From assembly GCA_020632695.1 (NCBI GenBank), contig JACKFB010000012.1:62001-126000 (forward strand): a DNA stretch of 64,000 bases, in the 5' to 3' direction. Below are positions 29,155 to 36,869 of this stretch, in pieces (positions within the stretch are counted from its first letter, which is position 1; each line of letters opens with the position of its first letter). This DNA is from Deltaproteobacteria bacterium. GTDB lineage: Bacteria; Myxococcota_A; UBA9042; PHBI01; JACKFB01. The notes beneath the pieces are model-generated. The model was given only the letters and a program-made list of their open reading frames with translations. It did not search any database and had not been told where the DNA came from. Position numbers and translations under genes: made by a program.

Positions 29155-29756
29155 GGGCCGCCCTCGGCGGGCTCGGGCAGAAGCTCCAGCGGCTCCTCGC
29201 CCTCGGGCGACAGCTCGACGTCGACCGCCCCGGCCTCGCCGGCCACCGGCGCGATGAACTGCGAGAGCACGGTCACCGGAAAGAGGCTCTCCATCGCGTC
29301 GCCGGCGCCCGCGCGCTCGCGCACCCCGTCGATGACCTCCACCAGCGTCTGAACGCCCACGCTGTCCGCCGGCAGGATGAAGGCCGTCTCGCTGGCAGGG
29401 TACTCCGCCTTCAGCGCCGCCAGCCGCGCCTGCAGCCCCGCCACGTCGGGAGCGCCGCCCACCGGCGGCAGCTCGGCGCCCAGGGCCGCGAGCTTCGCCT
29501 CGTCCCCGTCGCCGCCGGTGGCGCTCAAGGTCAGCGCCCCGTCGGCGGCGATGACCAGGTTGACCATCACGGCGTCGGTCGCCTCGTCGCCGGCAGGCTG
29601 GGCCACCTGCTGCGGCGTCGAGGTCGGGATCACCGCCACCTGATAGAAGGCCGCGGTGGCCAGCAGGAACGGGATGAGGACGATGAAGAGGTTCATGACC
29701 GGGATCATGTTCAGCTCTTCGACCTCGGCCAGCGTCCTCTGATAGGCGTCGAACAC
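29151..29756 (-). CDS. ExbD/TolR-like protein with Asn in place of the channel Asp
   Basis: 201 residues with ExbD/TolR topology. The N-terminal helix (about 15-35) reads NMIPVMNLFIVLIPFLL. Asn22 occupies the place of the Asp that carries protons in ExbD and TolR. A large periplasmic domain follows, with YPASETAFILPADSVGVQTLVEVID resembling the TolR/ExbD C-terminal domain (VxIxAdxxvxyxxvxxvmd). It is co-translated with the canonical ExbD through an ATGA overlap and lies 10 bases after ExbB. I infer a structural, non-conducting partner; a heteromeric channel is likely. Confidence 0.82.
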   Translation of the reverse strand: MFDAYQRTLAEVEELNMIPVMNLFIVLIPFLLATAAFYQVAVIPTSTPQQVAQPAGDEATDAVMVNLVIAADGALTLSATGGDGDEAKLAALGAELPPVGGAPDVAGLQARLAALKAEYPASETAFILPADSVGVQTLVEVIDGVRERAGAGDAMESLFPVTVLSQFIAPVAGEAGAVDVELSPEGEEPLELLPEPAEGGP

Positions 29757-29766
29757 GTCAGCGCGC

Positions 29767-30423
29767 TCAGGGCACGTAGGCGTGGACGGCGTCCTCGTCG
29801 GGCACCGCGCCGGTCAGGGCGACCAGCGTGGCCGTCGCGCCGCCCTCGAGCGAGAGCAGGATGGCCTCCGAGCGCCGCGCCACGATGTGGTGGCAGAGCA
29901 GGAGCACCACCGCGACCAGGATGCCGAAGGCCGTGGTGTACATGGCCGTCGAGATGCCCGAGGCCAGCGCCTCCTGCCGCTCGGTGGCGGTAGCGGCGGC
30001 CACCGAGGTGAACGCCGTCATCAGGCCGATGATCGTGCCGAGCAGGCCCACCAGCGTCGCCAGGTTGGCCATGAGCGCGAGGATGCCGATGCGCTTCTGG
30101 AGGTCGGGCAGCGCGTCGAGCAGCTCCTTCTCCATGGCCCGCTCGATCTCCTTCTCGCGCCGATTGGCCCGCAGGATGCCCGAGCGCACCACCTGCACCA
30201 GCGGATGTCGGCTGGGGACGTTGCAGGCCGCGATGGCCTGGGAGTAGCGGCGGGCGCGTACGTGGTCGAGCACCGTGTCGAGGAACGCGCGCGTGGCCAG
30301 CCGGCGATTCATGAAGAGGTCGAGCACACGCTCGAAGAAGATGCCCAACCCCACGATGGAGATCCCCAGGATCACCCACATCATGAAGCCGCCATCGTCC
30401 ATGAGCTGTACGATGACATCCAT
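29767..30423 (-). CDS. ExbB/TolQ/MotA-family proton channel protein
   Basis: 218 residues with three hydrophobic segments (about 12-32, 115-140, 160-185). The conserved core LMANLATLVGLLGTIIGLMTAF and ISTAMYTTAFGILVAV is present. It forms the pentameric ring that, with ExbD-like subunits, converts the proton gradient into movement or work on the envelope. The ATG at 30423 (MDVIVQ) is the natural start; the 23 upstream codons look non-coding. First gene of the minus-strand operon ExbB-ExbD-ExbD-small protein-pseudokinase fusion-lipoprotein. Confidence 0.92.
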   Translation of the reverse strand: MDVIVQLMDDGGFMMWVILGISIVGLGIFFERVLDLFMNRRLATRAFLDTVLDHVRARRYSQAIAACNVPSRHPLVQVVRSGILRANRREKEIERAMEKELLDALPDLQKRIGILALMANLATLVGLLGTIIGLMTAFTSVAAATATERQEALASGISTAMYTTAFGILVAVVLLLCHHIVARRSEAILLSLEGGATATLVALTGAVPDEDAVHAYVP

Positions 30424-30951
30424 CGTCGCGACCCCCCACGCCCGTGTACACCCGTCCGGCGCCCATCCTAAGCGGACGGCGCCCCGATGCACAACGGGTG
30501 GCGCCCGGTCCCGCCGGGAGCGCCGCGGGCGTGCCGGCGGCCGCCGACCGGGGCCTGTCCCGGTCAGCGACCACCGTCACTACTGACACGGCACCCGGCG
30601 TGGGACCCGCTGCGAACCGAGGGCCGCGAGCCGCCCCCGTGGCTCTCGCGTCCCTCGGTCGCCGCGAGATGCGCTGCGTACCGTCAGGAACCGTCCGCGT
30701 GCCCCCACGCGTCCGTCCCCTCTCAGCTGCTGGGGGTTGACTGCAACGCCCGTGCCAAGCGCGGCTTCCCGCGCCCAGGCCTTGTTCCACGTGCGTTCTC
30801 GGGCGGGCGCGCCGCAAAGGGGTCATCGCCGGTGACGACTCGCGCGGGGCGCGATCTGCCCTTCCCGGCGGCAACACTTCGAATTCAAAAGACTTGTCGC
30901 TGGTGCCATTCCGCGCGCGGCACCTGGCAAACTTTGCGCACCGCCCAGCGG
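30424..30951 (-). other. Intergenic region, no gene seen
   Basis: 528 bases upstream of the ExbB operon. High GC for most of its length, with a short AT-rich patch (about 30875-30900, including GAATTCAAAAG). It must carry the promoter of the ExbB operon, but I cannot point to a convincing -35/-10 pair. Open frames here are stop-poor GC artefacts. Confidence 0.5.
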
Positions 30952-31647
30952 CTACCGGGTATGGGCCTCGGAGGGCAGGTGCCCGCGGCTGCCCAGGGTG
31001 TGGAGGGCGAAGATCGCGCCGCCGGCGATACCGGTGGTGCGCAGCCGCGTGATGGAGGCGTGGCCGGTGGGGAAGCGCTCCCATGGCCAGGGCACCGGCG
31101 GCAGCCCGAGAAGGTGGCCCACCAGCGCGCCGGTGGTGCCGGCGTGGCTGACGACGACCAACCTCCCGTCCCGCGGCAGCGCGCGCCAGAGCCCGGCCTC
31201 GGCGCCGGCCTCGCGCGACGCGCCCAGGGTCGCCAGACCGGCGTCGACCCCCGACGCGACGCGCGCGCTGAAGGTCCGCAGGTCCTCAGCGTCGGGGAAT
31301 CCCCCCCACCAGGCCGCCAGATCGCGCCGCCGCGCGTCGCGCCACACCTCGGCCAGGCTGGGGGCGCTCATGCCGGTGAAGTCGGGGGTCTCCGTCTCGG
31401 CCAGCCAGGCGCGCGCCTCGGCCTCGAGCCCCAGCTCGGCGCAGAGCGGCGCCGCCGTCTCCCGGGCGCGGCGGGCCGGCGAGCACCACAACCACACCGG
31501 CCCGGCGTCGCGCCGCAGGGCCGCCGCCAGGTGCCGGGCCAGCGCCTGGGCCTGCTCGGCGCCGAGCGGGGTCAGCCCCGGATCGTTCACGGCGCCGCCG
31601 GGCCCCAGCCAGGCCGGCTCGGCGTGCCTCACCAGCACCATCTCCAT
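30952..31647 (-). CDS. Histidine phosphatase superfamily protein
   Basis: 231 residues with the branch-1 histidine phosphatase motif LVRHAEPAW at the N-terminus (catalytic His about residue 8), the second-half GSP-like WCSPARRARETA and the second catalytic His in VVVSHAGTTGALVG (about 180). Members act on phosphosugars, nucleotides or phosphoproteins such as SixA/phosphoglycerate mutase relatives; the substrate cannot be told here. Start at the ATG at 31647, preceded by GGGGGAG at good spacing. Transcribed toward the ExbB operon, separated from it by 528 bases. Confidence 0.88.
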   Translation of the reverse strand: MEMVLVRHAEPAWLGPGGAVNDPGLTPLGAEQAQALARHLAAALRRDAGPVWLWCSPARRARETAAPLCAELGLEAEARAWLAETETPDFTGMSAPSLAEVWRDARRRDLAAWWGGFPDAEDLRTFSARVASGVDAGLATLGASREAGAEAGLWRALPRDGRLVVVSHAGTTGALVGHLLGLPPVPWPWERFPTGHASITRLRTTGIAGGAIFALHTLGSRGHLPSEAHTR

Positions 31648-31764
31648 CGCGAGCTCCCCCTTTTTCCCTCGCGCGCACGTCGTGCTCGCCACGGCGCGCC
31701 CTGGATCGGTATGCTCCGCGGCGCCGCGCTCCCGTCAAGCCTATGGCACCTCGGAGACCGACGC

Positions 31765-33936
31765 ATGTATCGACCTCTCCTCATCGCCGCCCTCGTCTCG
31801 GCGGTGGCCGCCTGCGACAGCTCGAGCGCCGTCTCCGACGCGGCAGCCGCCGACACCGTGGCCGACGCGGCCTCCGACGCCGCGCCCGACAGCGCGCCCG
31901 ACCCGGACGCAGGCCCTGACGCGCTGCCCGACGCCACCCCGGACACCGCACCCGACGCGACGACGCCGGACGCCGACGCAGGGCCCACCCGCGACTGGCG
32001 CTACCGCGCCATCGGCGGCATCTCCATGGGGGCCATGGCGGCCAACATCGCGCTGCGCAACCCCGAGGTCTTCGACATGGTCGGCGCCCTCGGCGGCTAC
32101 ATCGACCTGCCCTACCTGGTCACCACGGGCCTGCGCCTGCAGCTCGCCGGCTTCTGCCCCCTCGAGACCCTCGAGAGCCACGTCGAGGCGCTCGACGACA
32201 TCGACGCCGACCCGCCGATCTTCTGCGGTCCGGTGGCCCCCAAGGAGGAGCTGGAGGCGAGCCAGGACTTCAACCACCTGCACTTCGACACCAACGGCGC
32301 CACCTTCGACCGCGAGTTCTACCTCCGCGTGTTCCAGAGCCTGACGATGGCCTTCGGCAACTTCACCGCCGAGCCGACCGGCGAGAGCCCCTACCTGCCG
32401 ACGGGGCTGGACCTGGAGTGGCTGGCGCAGGGCTCGGCCAAGGACCGCTGCGACGGCACCAAGAAGCTGCCCAAGGAGCTGAGCTACAACGCCGAGTACA
32501 ACCCCGACGCGGCCTACGCGGTGGTCCCGGTCTGCGACTCCAAGAAGCAGGCGCTGCCCGGGCTCGGCGGCGCCGACTTCGATCCCACGGTCCCCCACAC
32601 CTTCCCGACCGACATCCTGCTGGCCGTGGACATCAACGGCAACGGCGTGCGCGACTACGGCGAGCCGCTCTTCCTCAACGCCTTCGAGCGCTACGAGGAC
32701 GTGGGCGCCGACGGGTGCAGGAGCGCGCGCGAGGACGGCGCCGGCGGCTGCCTGGCCGAGGGCGCACCCGACGCCACCGCCGCCGACCCCAACGGCGACG
32801 ACTTCCACTGGTGGCAGAACCCGGAGGGCACCGAGGGCGACTCGTGGCGCGAGGACGGCGAGCCTTACGGCGACCTGGGCCTGGACGGCGTGGCCGCGAC
32901 CTCCGACCCGGGCGAGGGCAACGGCCAGTGGGACGTGACCACCGCCTTCGCGCGGGCGCGCGAGTTCGACGCCCGGACCCTGGCGCGCGAGCTGCCCATC
33001 GAGCAGCTCGACGCGATGGACTTCTACTTCGACGCCGGCATCCGCGACCCGCTCCACGCGGCGGTCGGCACGCGCCACGTGGTCGGCGTCATCGAGGAGC
33101 GGCTCGGCGGCGTAGAGCTACGCCAGGGCATCGTGGACCGGCCCAACGCGCTGCTCCCCTCGGTCACCGAGGGGGAGATCTTCACCGACCTCTTCGAGCA
33201 GGACCTGAGCGCCGCCGCCCTCGGGCGCCACGTCTACGTCGAGTACGGCGATCCCGACGCCACCCCGGAGCAGATCGCGGCCGGCGACGGCGGCCACGTG
33301 GGCACCAACTTCGACGCCCTGGCGCGGCTGGTGACCTTCATCGCCGTGGCCGCCTCGCGCTTCCCCGACCCCGATCTGAGCCCCGGCGGCAACTTCCCGC
33401 CGAGCGCCTGGCACCACTACTACAGCGAAGCCCTGGGCGCCCGCCGCGGCTACGTCATCGGCCTGCCGCCCGGCTACACCGAGGCCGAGAACGCCGCCCA
33501 CCGCTACCCCACCCTCTACTTCCTGCACGGGCTGGGACAGGACGCCGCCGACCTCTCGCCGGCCACCTTCGCCACGGCGACCTTCATGAAGAACGGCGAC
33601 ATGCCCAAGGTCATCGTCGTCTTCCCCGACGGCGCCTGCTGCGACGTCCACGTGCCCACCGGCCGGCGCGAGTGCGCGTGCCGCAAGGCGGCGAACGGGA
33701 TGCGCGAGTGCGTCGACCCCCAGTGCAAGGGCCCCGAGGAGACCTGCGAGGTGCGCGCCATCCCCAGCTCCGAGCTCACCGAGGAGTGCAACGGCGGCAG
33801 CCTCTTCTTCGACCTGGTCACCAACCGCTGGGGGGAGCCGCGCAGCGACCTGGGCTACGGGTCCAGCGTGCTCGAGGTGGTGCAGGAGGTGGACAAACAC
33901 TTCCGCACGCGGCAGGCAGACCAGTCCAAGCCGTAG
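31765..33936 (+). CDS. Lipoprotein with apparently circularly permuted esterase (esterase D-like) fold
   Basis: 723 residues. A lipobox (VAAC, about residue 18) and an Asp/Ala/Pro tether (20-75) lead into YRAIGGISMGAMAANIAL, the nucleophile elbow (Ser about 87) and the strand that usually lie in the middle of esterase D-like enzymes. The probable His region (GDGGHVGTNFD, about 511) follows. Only then come the elements that normally form the N-terminus: YVIGLPPGYTE (about 565), LYFLHGLGQD (oxyanion hole, about 585) and VIVVFPDG (about 615). The C-terminal EVDKHFRT helix is what usually precedes the elbow strand. A Ca-binding-like DINGNGVRD loop and a large insertion lie between. Surface-attached hydrolase, substrate unknown. 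The ATG at 31765 gives a good signal peptide. Confidence 0.78.
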   Translation: MYRPLLIAALVSAVAACDSSSAVSDAAAADTVADAASDAAPDSAPDPDAGPDALPDATPDTAPDATTPDADAGPTRDWRYRAIGGISMGAMAANIALRNPEVFDMVGALGGYIDLPYLVTTGLRLQLAGFCPLETLESHVEALDDIDADPPIFCGPVAPKEELEASQDFNHLHFDTNGATFDREFYLRVFQSLTMAFGNFTAEPTGESPYLPTGLDLEWLAQGSAKDRCDGTKKLPKELSYNAEYNPDAAYAVVPVCDSKKQALPGLGGADFDPTVPHTFPTDILLAVDINGNGVRDYGEPLFLNAFERYEDVGADGCRSAREDGAGGCLAEGAPDATAADPNGDDFHWWQNPEGTEGDSWREDGEPYGDLGLDGVAATSDPGEGNGQWDVTTAFARAREFDARTLARELPIEQLDAMDFYFDAGIRDPLHAAVGTRHVVGVIEERLGGVELRQGIVDRPNALLPSVTEGEIFTDLFEQDLSAAALGRHVYVEYGDPDATPEQIAAGDGGHVGTNFDALARLVTFIAVAASRFPDPDLSPGGNFPPSAWHHYYSEALGARRGYVIGLPPGYTEAENAAHRYPTLYFLHGLGQDAADLSPATFATATFMKNGDMPKVIVVFPDGACCDVHVPTGRRECACRKAANGMRECVDPQCKGPEETCEVRAIPSSELTEECNGGSLFFDLVTNRWGEPRSDLGYGSSVLEVVQEVDKHFRTRQADQSKP

Positions 33937-33995
33937 GCGCGGGGCGCCGCCGGCTGGGGCGAGGCGTCGGACCCGGCGGCGCGGAGGAAGGGAAC

Positions 33996-35849
33996 GTGCA
34001 GGCGCATCATGACCGAAAGCAGCGAGGCTCCTTCCGCGACGCGCTCGAGGGGCAGGGGCTGATCTTCCTCGACGGGGCGATGGGGACCTCCCTCTATGAG
34101 AAGGGCGTGTTCATCCACCGCGCCTTCGAGGAGCTGAACCTCACCCAGCCGGCGCTGGTGCGCGAGGTGCACGCCGAGTACCTGGCGGCGGGCGCCGACG
34201 TCCTGGAGACGAACACCTTCGCGGCCAACCGGTTCCGACTCTCGGCCCACGGCCTGGCCGACCAGGTCGAGGAGATCAACCGCGCTGGCGTCGCGCTGGC
34301 CCGCGAGGCGGCCGAGGGGCGAGCCTGGGTCGGCGGGGCGATGGGGCCGCTGGGGGCACGCATCGAGCCCTTCGGGCACATCTCCCGCGACGAGGCGCGC
34401 GAGGTGTTCCGCCAGCAGGCCCAGGCCCTGTCCGACGCGGGCGTGGACCTCTTCGTGCTGGAGACCTTCGCCCACCTGCCCGAGCTGGAGGAGGCGCTGC
34501 GCGCGGTGCGCGAGGTCTCGGCGCTGCCCATCCTGGCCCAGGTCACCGTCAACGTGGGCGGCACCACCCGCGAGGGCGTGGCGGCGGCCGAGGCGGCCGA
34601 GCGCCTGGTGGCCGCCGGCGCCGACGTCATCGGGGTGAACTGCAGCGAGGCCCTGGCCGCCCTCGACGCGCTGAGCGCCATGGGCCGCGTGGTGCGCGTG
34701 CCGCTGGTCGGCCAGCCCAACGCCGGACAGCCCCGCAGCGTGGGCGGGCGAAACCTCTACCTCGCCAGCCCGGACTACCTGCTGGCCTGGGCCCGGCGCG
34801 CCGTGCGGGCGGGCGTGCGGCTCCTGGGGGGCTGCTGCGGCACGCGCCCGGAGCACATCCGCGCGCTCACCCAGGGCCTGGGCGAGACCACCCCCGAGAT
34901 CGCCCCGGCCGACGTGGCGCGCGCCCAGGACCGCGTGCCGGCGGCGGTGCCCGTGCTGCGCAGCCAGAAGTCCATCCTCGCGGCGGCGCTGGAGCGCGGC
35001 GAGCGCGTGCTGGGCGTGGAGCTGCCGCCGACCCGCGGCTGGCGCGGCGACGACATCGCCCTGGCCGCCCGCACACTGGCGCTGGCCGGTGTCCACTACG
35101 TCAGCCTCCCCGAGGGGCCCCCCGACGGCGCCCACCTGCCGCCCCAGACCCTGGCGCGCATGTGCCGCGAGGCCGGCATCGAGGCGCTGGTCCAGTACTC
35201 GTGCCGCGGCCGGCGCCTGGCGCGCATGCAGTCGGACCTGCTGGGCGCCTGCGCGATGGGGGTCAACAACCTGCTGCTGGTGACCGGGGTCCCGCTCAAC
35301 CCGGGCATCGCCCAGGACGCCTGGCCCGATCTGGAGGTCGACTCCATCGGCGCGGTCAACCTGGTCAACCGCCTCAACCACGGCGAGGACGTCGGCAACA
35401 ACCCGGTGGGGGCCCCCACCAGCTTCCACGTGGCCATCCACGTCGATCCGACGGCCTGGGACCTGGAGCGCGAGCGCTCCCGGCTGCGCTGGAAGGTGGA
35501 GGCCGGCGCCGAGCTGGCCATCACGGCGCCGATCTTCGACCCGGAGGGGTTGGGGCGTTGGCTGGACGGGGGCCACGGGATCCCGACCATCGCCACGATC
35601 TGGCCCATGAGCAGCGCGCGGGAGGCGGAGTTCTTCGAGCGGCGGCTGGGCTCGGTGCCGGTGCCCGAGCCGCTGATTCAGCGCATGCGCGAGGCGGAGG
35701 ACGCCGGCGTCGAGGCGGAGCGCGGCCTGGACATCGCCATCGAGCTGGCGCGGGCGGTGCGTCCGATGGTGCAGGGCGTGCAGATCGTCGCGCCCGAGGG
35801 GCGCATCGACGTGGCCCTGGCGGTCATCCAGGCCCTGCGAGCCGGCTGA
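33996..35849 (+). CDS. Bifunctional homocysteine S-methyltransferase / methylenetetrahydrofolate reductase
   Basis: 617 residues. The N-terminal half (about 10-300) is a homocysteine methyltransferase with LDGAMGTSL and zinc-ligand cysteines at VNCSE and GGCCGTRPEHI. The C-terminal half (about 320-617) is an MTHFR-type FAD barrel (GVELPPTRG, NNLLLVTGVP, FHVAIHVDP, MSSAREAEFF). Such fusions make methyl-THF and pass a methyl group to homocysteine. The start is GTG 33996, preceded by GGAGGAAGGG; the ATG at 34009 is out of frame. The 3' end overlaps the converging MTHFR-like gene by 26 bases. Confidence 0.93.
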   Translation: MQAHHDRKQRGSFRDALEGQGLIFLDGAMGTSLYEKGVFIHRAFEELNLTQPALVREVHAEYLAAGADVLETNTFAANRFRLSAHGLADQVEEINRAGVALAREAAEGRAWVGGAMGPLGARIEPFGHISRDEAREVFRQQAQALSDAGVDLFVLETFAHLPELEEALRAVREVSALPILAQVTVNVGGTTREGVAAAEAAERLVAAGADVIGVNCSEALAALDALSAMGRVVRVPLVGQPNAGQPRSVGGRNLYLASPDYLLAWARRAVRAGVRLLGGCCGTRPEHIRALTQGLGETTPEIAPADVARAQDRVPAAVPVLRSQKSILAAALERGERVLGVELPPTRGWRGDDIALAARTLALAGVHYVSLPEGPPDGAHLPPQTLARMCREAGIEALVQYSCRGRRLARMQSDLLGACAMGVNNLLLVTGVPLNPGIAQDAWPDLEVDSIGAVNLVNRLNHGEDVGNNPVGAPTSFHVAIHVDPTAWDLERERSRLRWKVEAGAELAITAPIFDPEGLGRWLDGGHGIPTIATIWPMSSAREAEFFERRLGSVPVPEPLIQRMREAEDAGVEAERGLDIAIELARAVRPMVQGVQIVAPEGRIDVALAVIQALRAG

Positions 35850-36684
35850 TGGCCTCGAGCTGCTCGCCCGCGAGGTCGGGGTGCAGGTTCGAGATGTAGA
35901 CCTTGTCGGCGCCGAGGTCGCGGAGGGCGCGGACGGTCCTGGCGCAGATCTCGACGGCGCTCAGCCCGCTGGCGAAGTCGTCGGCGATGCCCTGCTCGGG
36001 CACGGGGATGAAGCGCGACAGGCGCTCGAGGGTCTGCCGGTTGGCGCTGCGATAGAAGAAGACGCCGAAGACGGCGGGCAGCTCGAGGCCGCGGCGGCGC
36101 ACCTCGGTGAGGAAGGCCTCCACCGCCGGCAGGTCGTGGTGGGAGACCACCTGGGTCAGGTAGAAGTCGGCGGTCAGGGCGGGGTCCTCGAGGAAGCCGG
36201 CCTGCTCGGCGGCGTCCCGGTGGGGGTTGGCCCAGCCGCCCAGGGCGAGCGCCGGGAAGCGCTGGCGAAGGTGCTGGCGCAGCATGTAGCCGTGGGGCAC
36301 GCAGCGGGGCGCGCCCACCGAGGTGTCGCCGCCCAGCACGGTGAGCGCCGGACAGCCGGCCTCGAGCGCGCGGGCGGCGTACCAGACGCAGTACTCCAGC
36401 GTGTGCTTGGTCGTGAGGAAGGGGCAGACGCGGGCCCGGGAGATGTCGTCCTCGAGGTTGGTGACCAGGTGGTGGAGGTTCTCCTCCTCGCGGGTGCCCA
36501 CGGCGCCGTCGGTGACGAAGAGCGCGGCGTCCCGGGCCAGGATCTGCCGGACGGTGGAGTGGATGCCCATCCACACGTCCATGCTCTGGTCGTGATCCAG
36601 GTCGGCGCGCGGCGGGCGCAGCTCCACCGTCAGCAAGGGTTCGGGTGAGCGCAGACGCTCGAGGAAGGGCGTCGCGTGGGTCAT
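35824..36684 (-). CDS. Methylenetetrahydrofolate reductase-like TIM-barrel protein
   Basis: 286 residues. MTHFR-like flavoprotein pattern: TVELRPPRADLDH at the N-terminus, PFLTTKHT, ALTVLGGDTSVG, ALGGWANPHRDA and FYLTQVVSHHD. It lacks a methyltransferase domain. Together with the neighbouring fusion gene it gives two MTHFR barrels within 3 kb; this one may be specialised. Starts at the ATG at 36684, overlapping the fusion gene at its 3' end. Whether it uses NADH, ferredoxin or another donor (an F420 cluster lies 2 kb away) is unknown. Confidence 0.85.
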   Translation of the reverse strand: MTHATPFLERLRSPEPLLTVELRPPRADLDHDQSMDVWMGIHSTVRQILARDAALFVTDGAVGTREEENLHHLVTNLEDDISRARVCPFLTTKHTLEYCVWYAARALEAGCPALTVLGGDTSVGAPRCVPHGYMLRQHLRQRFPALALGGWANPHRDAAEQAGFLEDPALTADFYLTQVVSHHDLPAVEAFLTEVRRRGLELPAVFGVFFYRSANRQTLERLSRFIPVPEQGIADDFASGLSAVEICARTVRALRDLGADKVYISNLHPDLAGEQLEAISRLAGPG

Positions 36685-36805
36685 CGAGCGGCTTTCACGG
36701 GCGGCGTCGACTCCGAAGGCGAGGCGCCGGGATGAGGGCCGGCCGGCGCGCCGCCACCGTGTAGCACCCGGCGGGCCGCTGCGCCAACGCTCTTCGCTCG
36801 CATCC

Positions 36806-36833
36806 TGACTTGTAGCGTCGGGCGACGTAGGCT
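36806..36833 (+). promoter_or_regulatory. Putative promoter of the 36870 lipoprotein and possibly cofG/cofH
   Basis: TGACTT-like -35 (best read CTGACT at 36805-36810), a 17-base spacer and TAGGCT (36828-36833). The predicted start falls at 36840, where an in-frame GTG begins; the better supported start codon is the ATG at 36870 with GGAGG upstream. Confidence 0.35.
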
Positions 36834-36869
36834 AACCCCGTGGGCGGACGCGCGACGTGGAGGCGGGTG

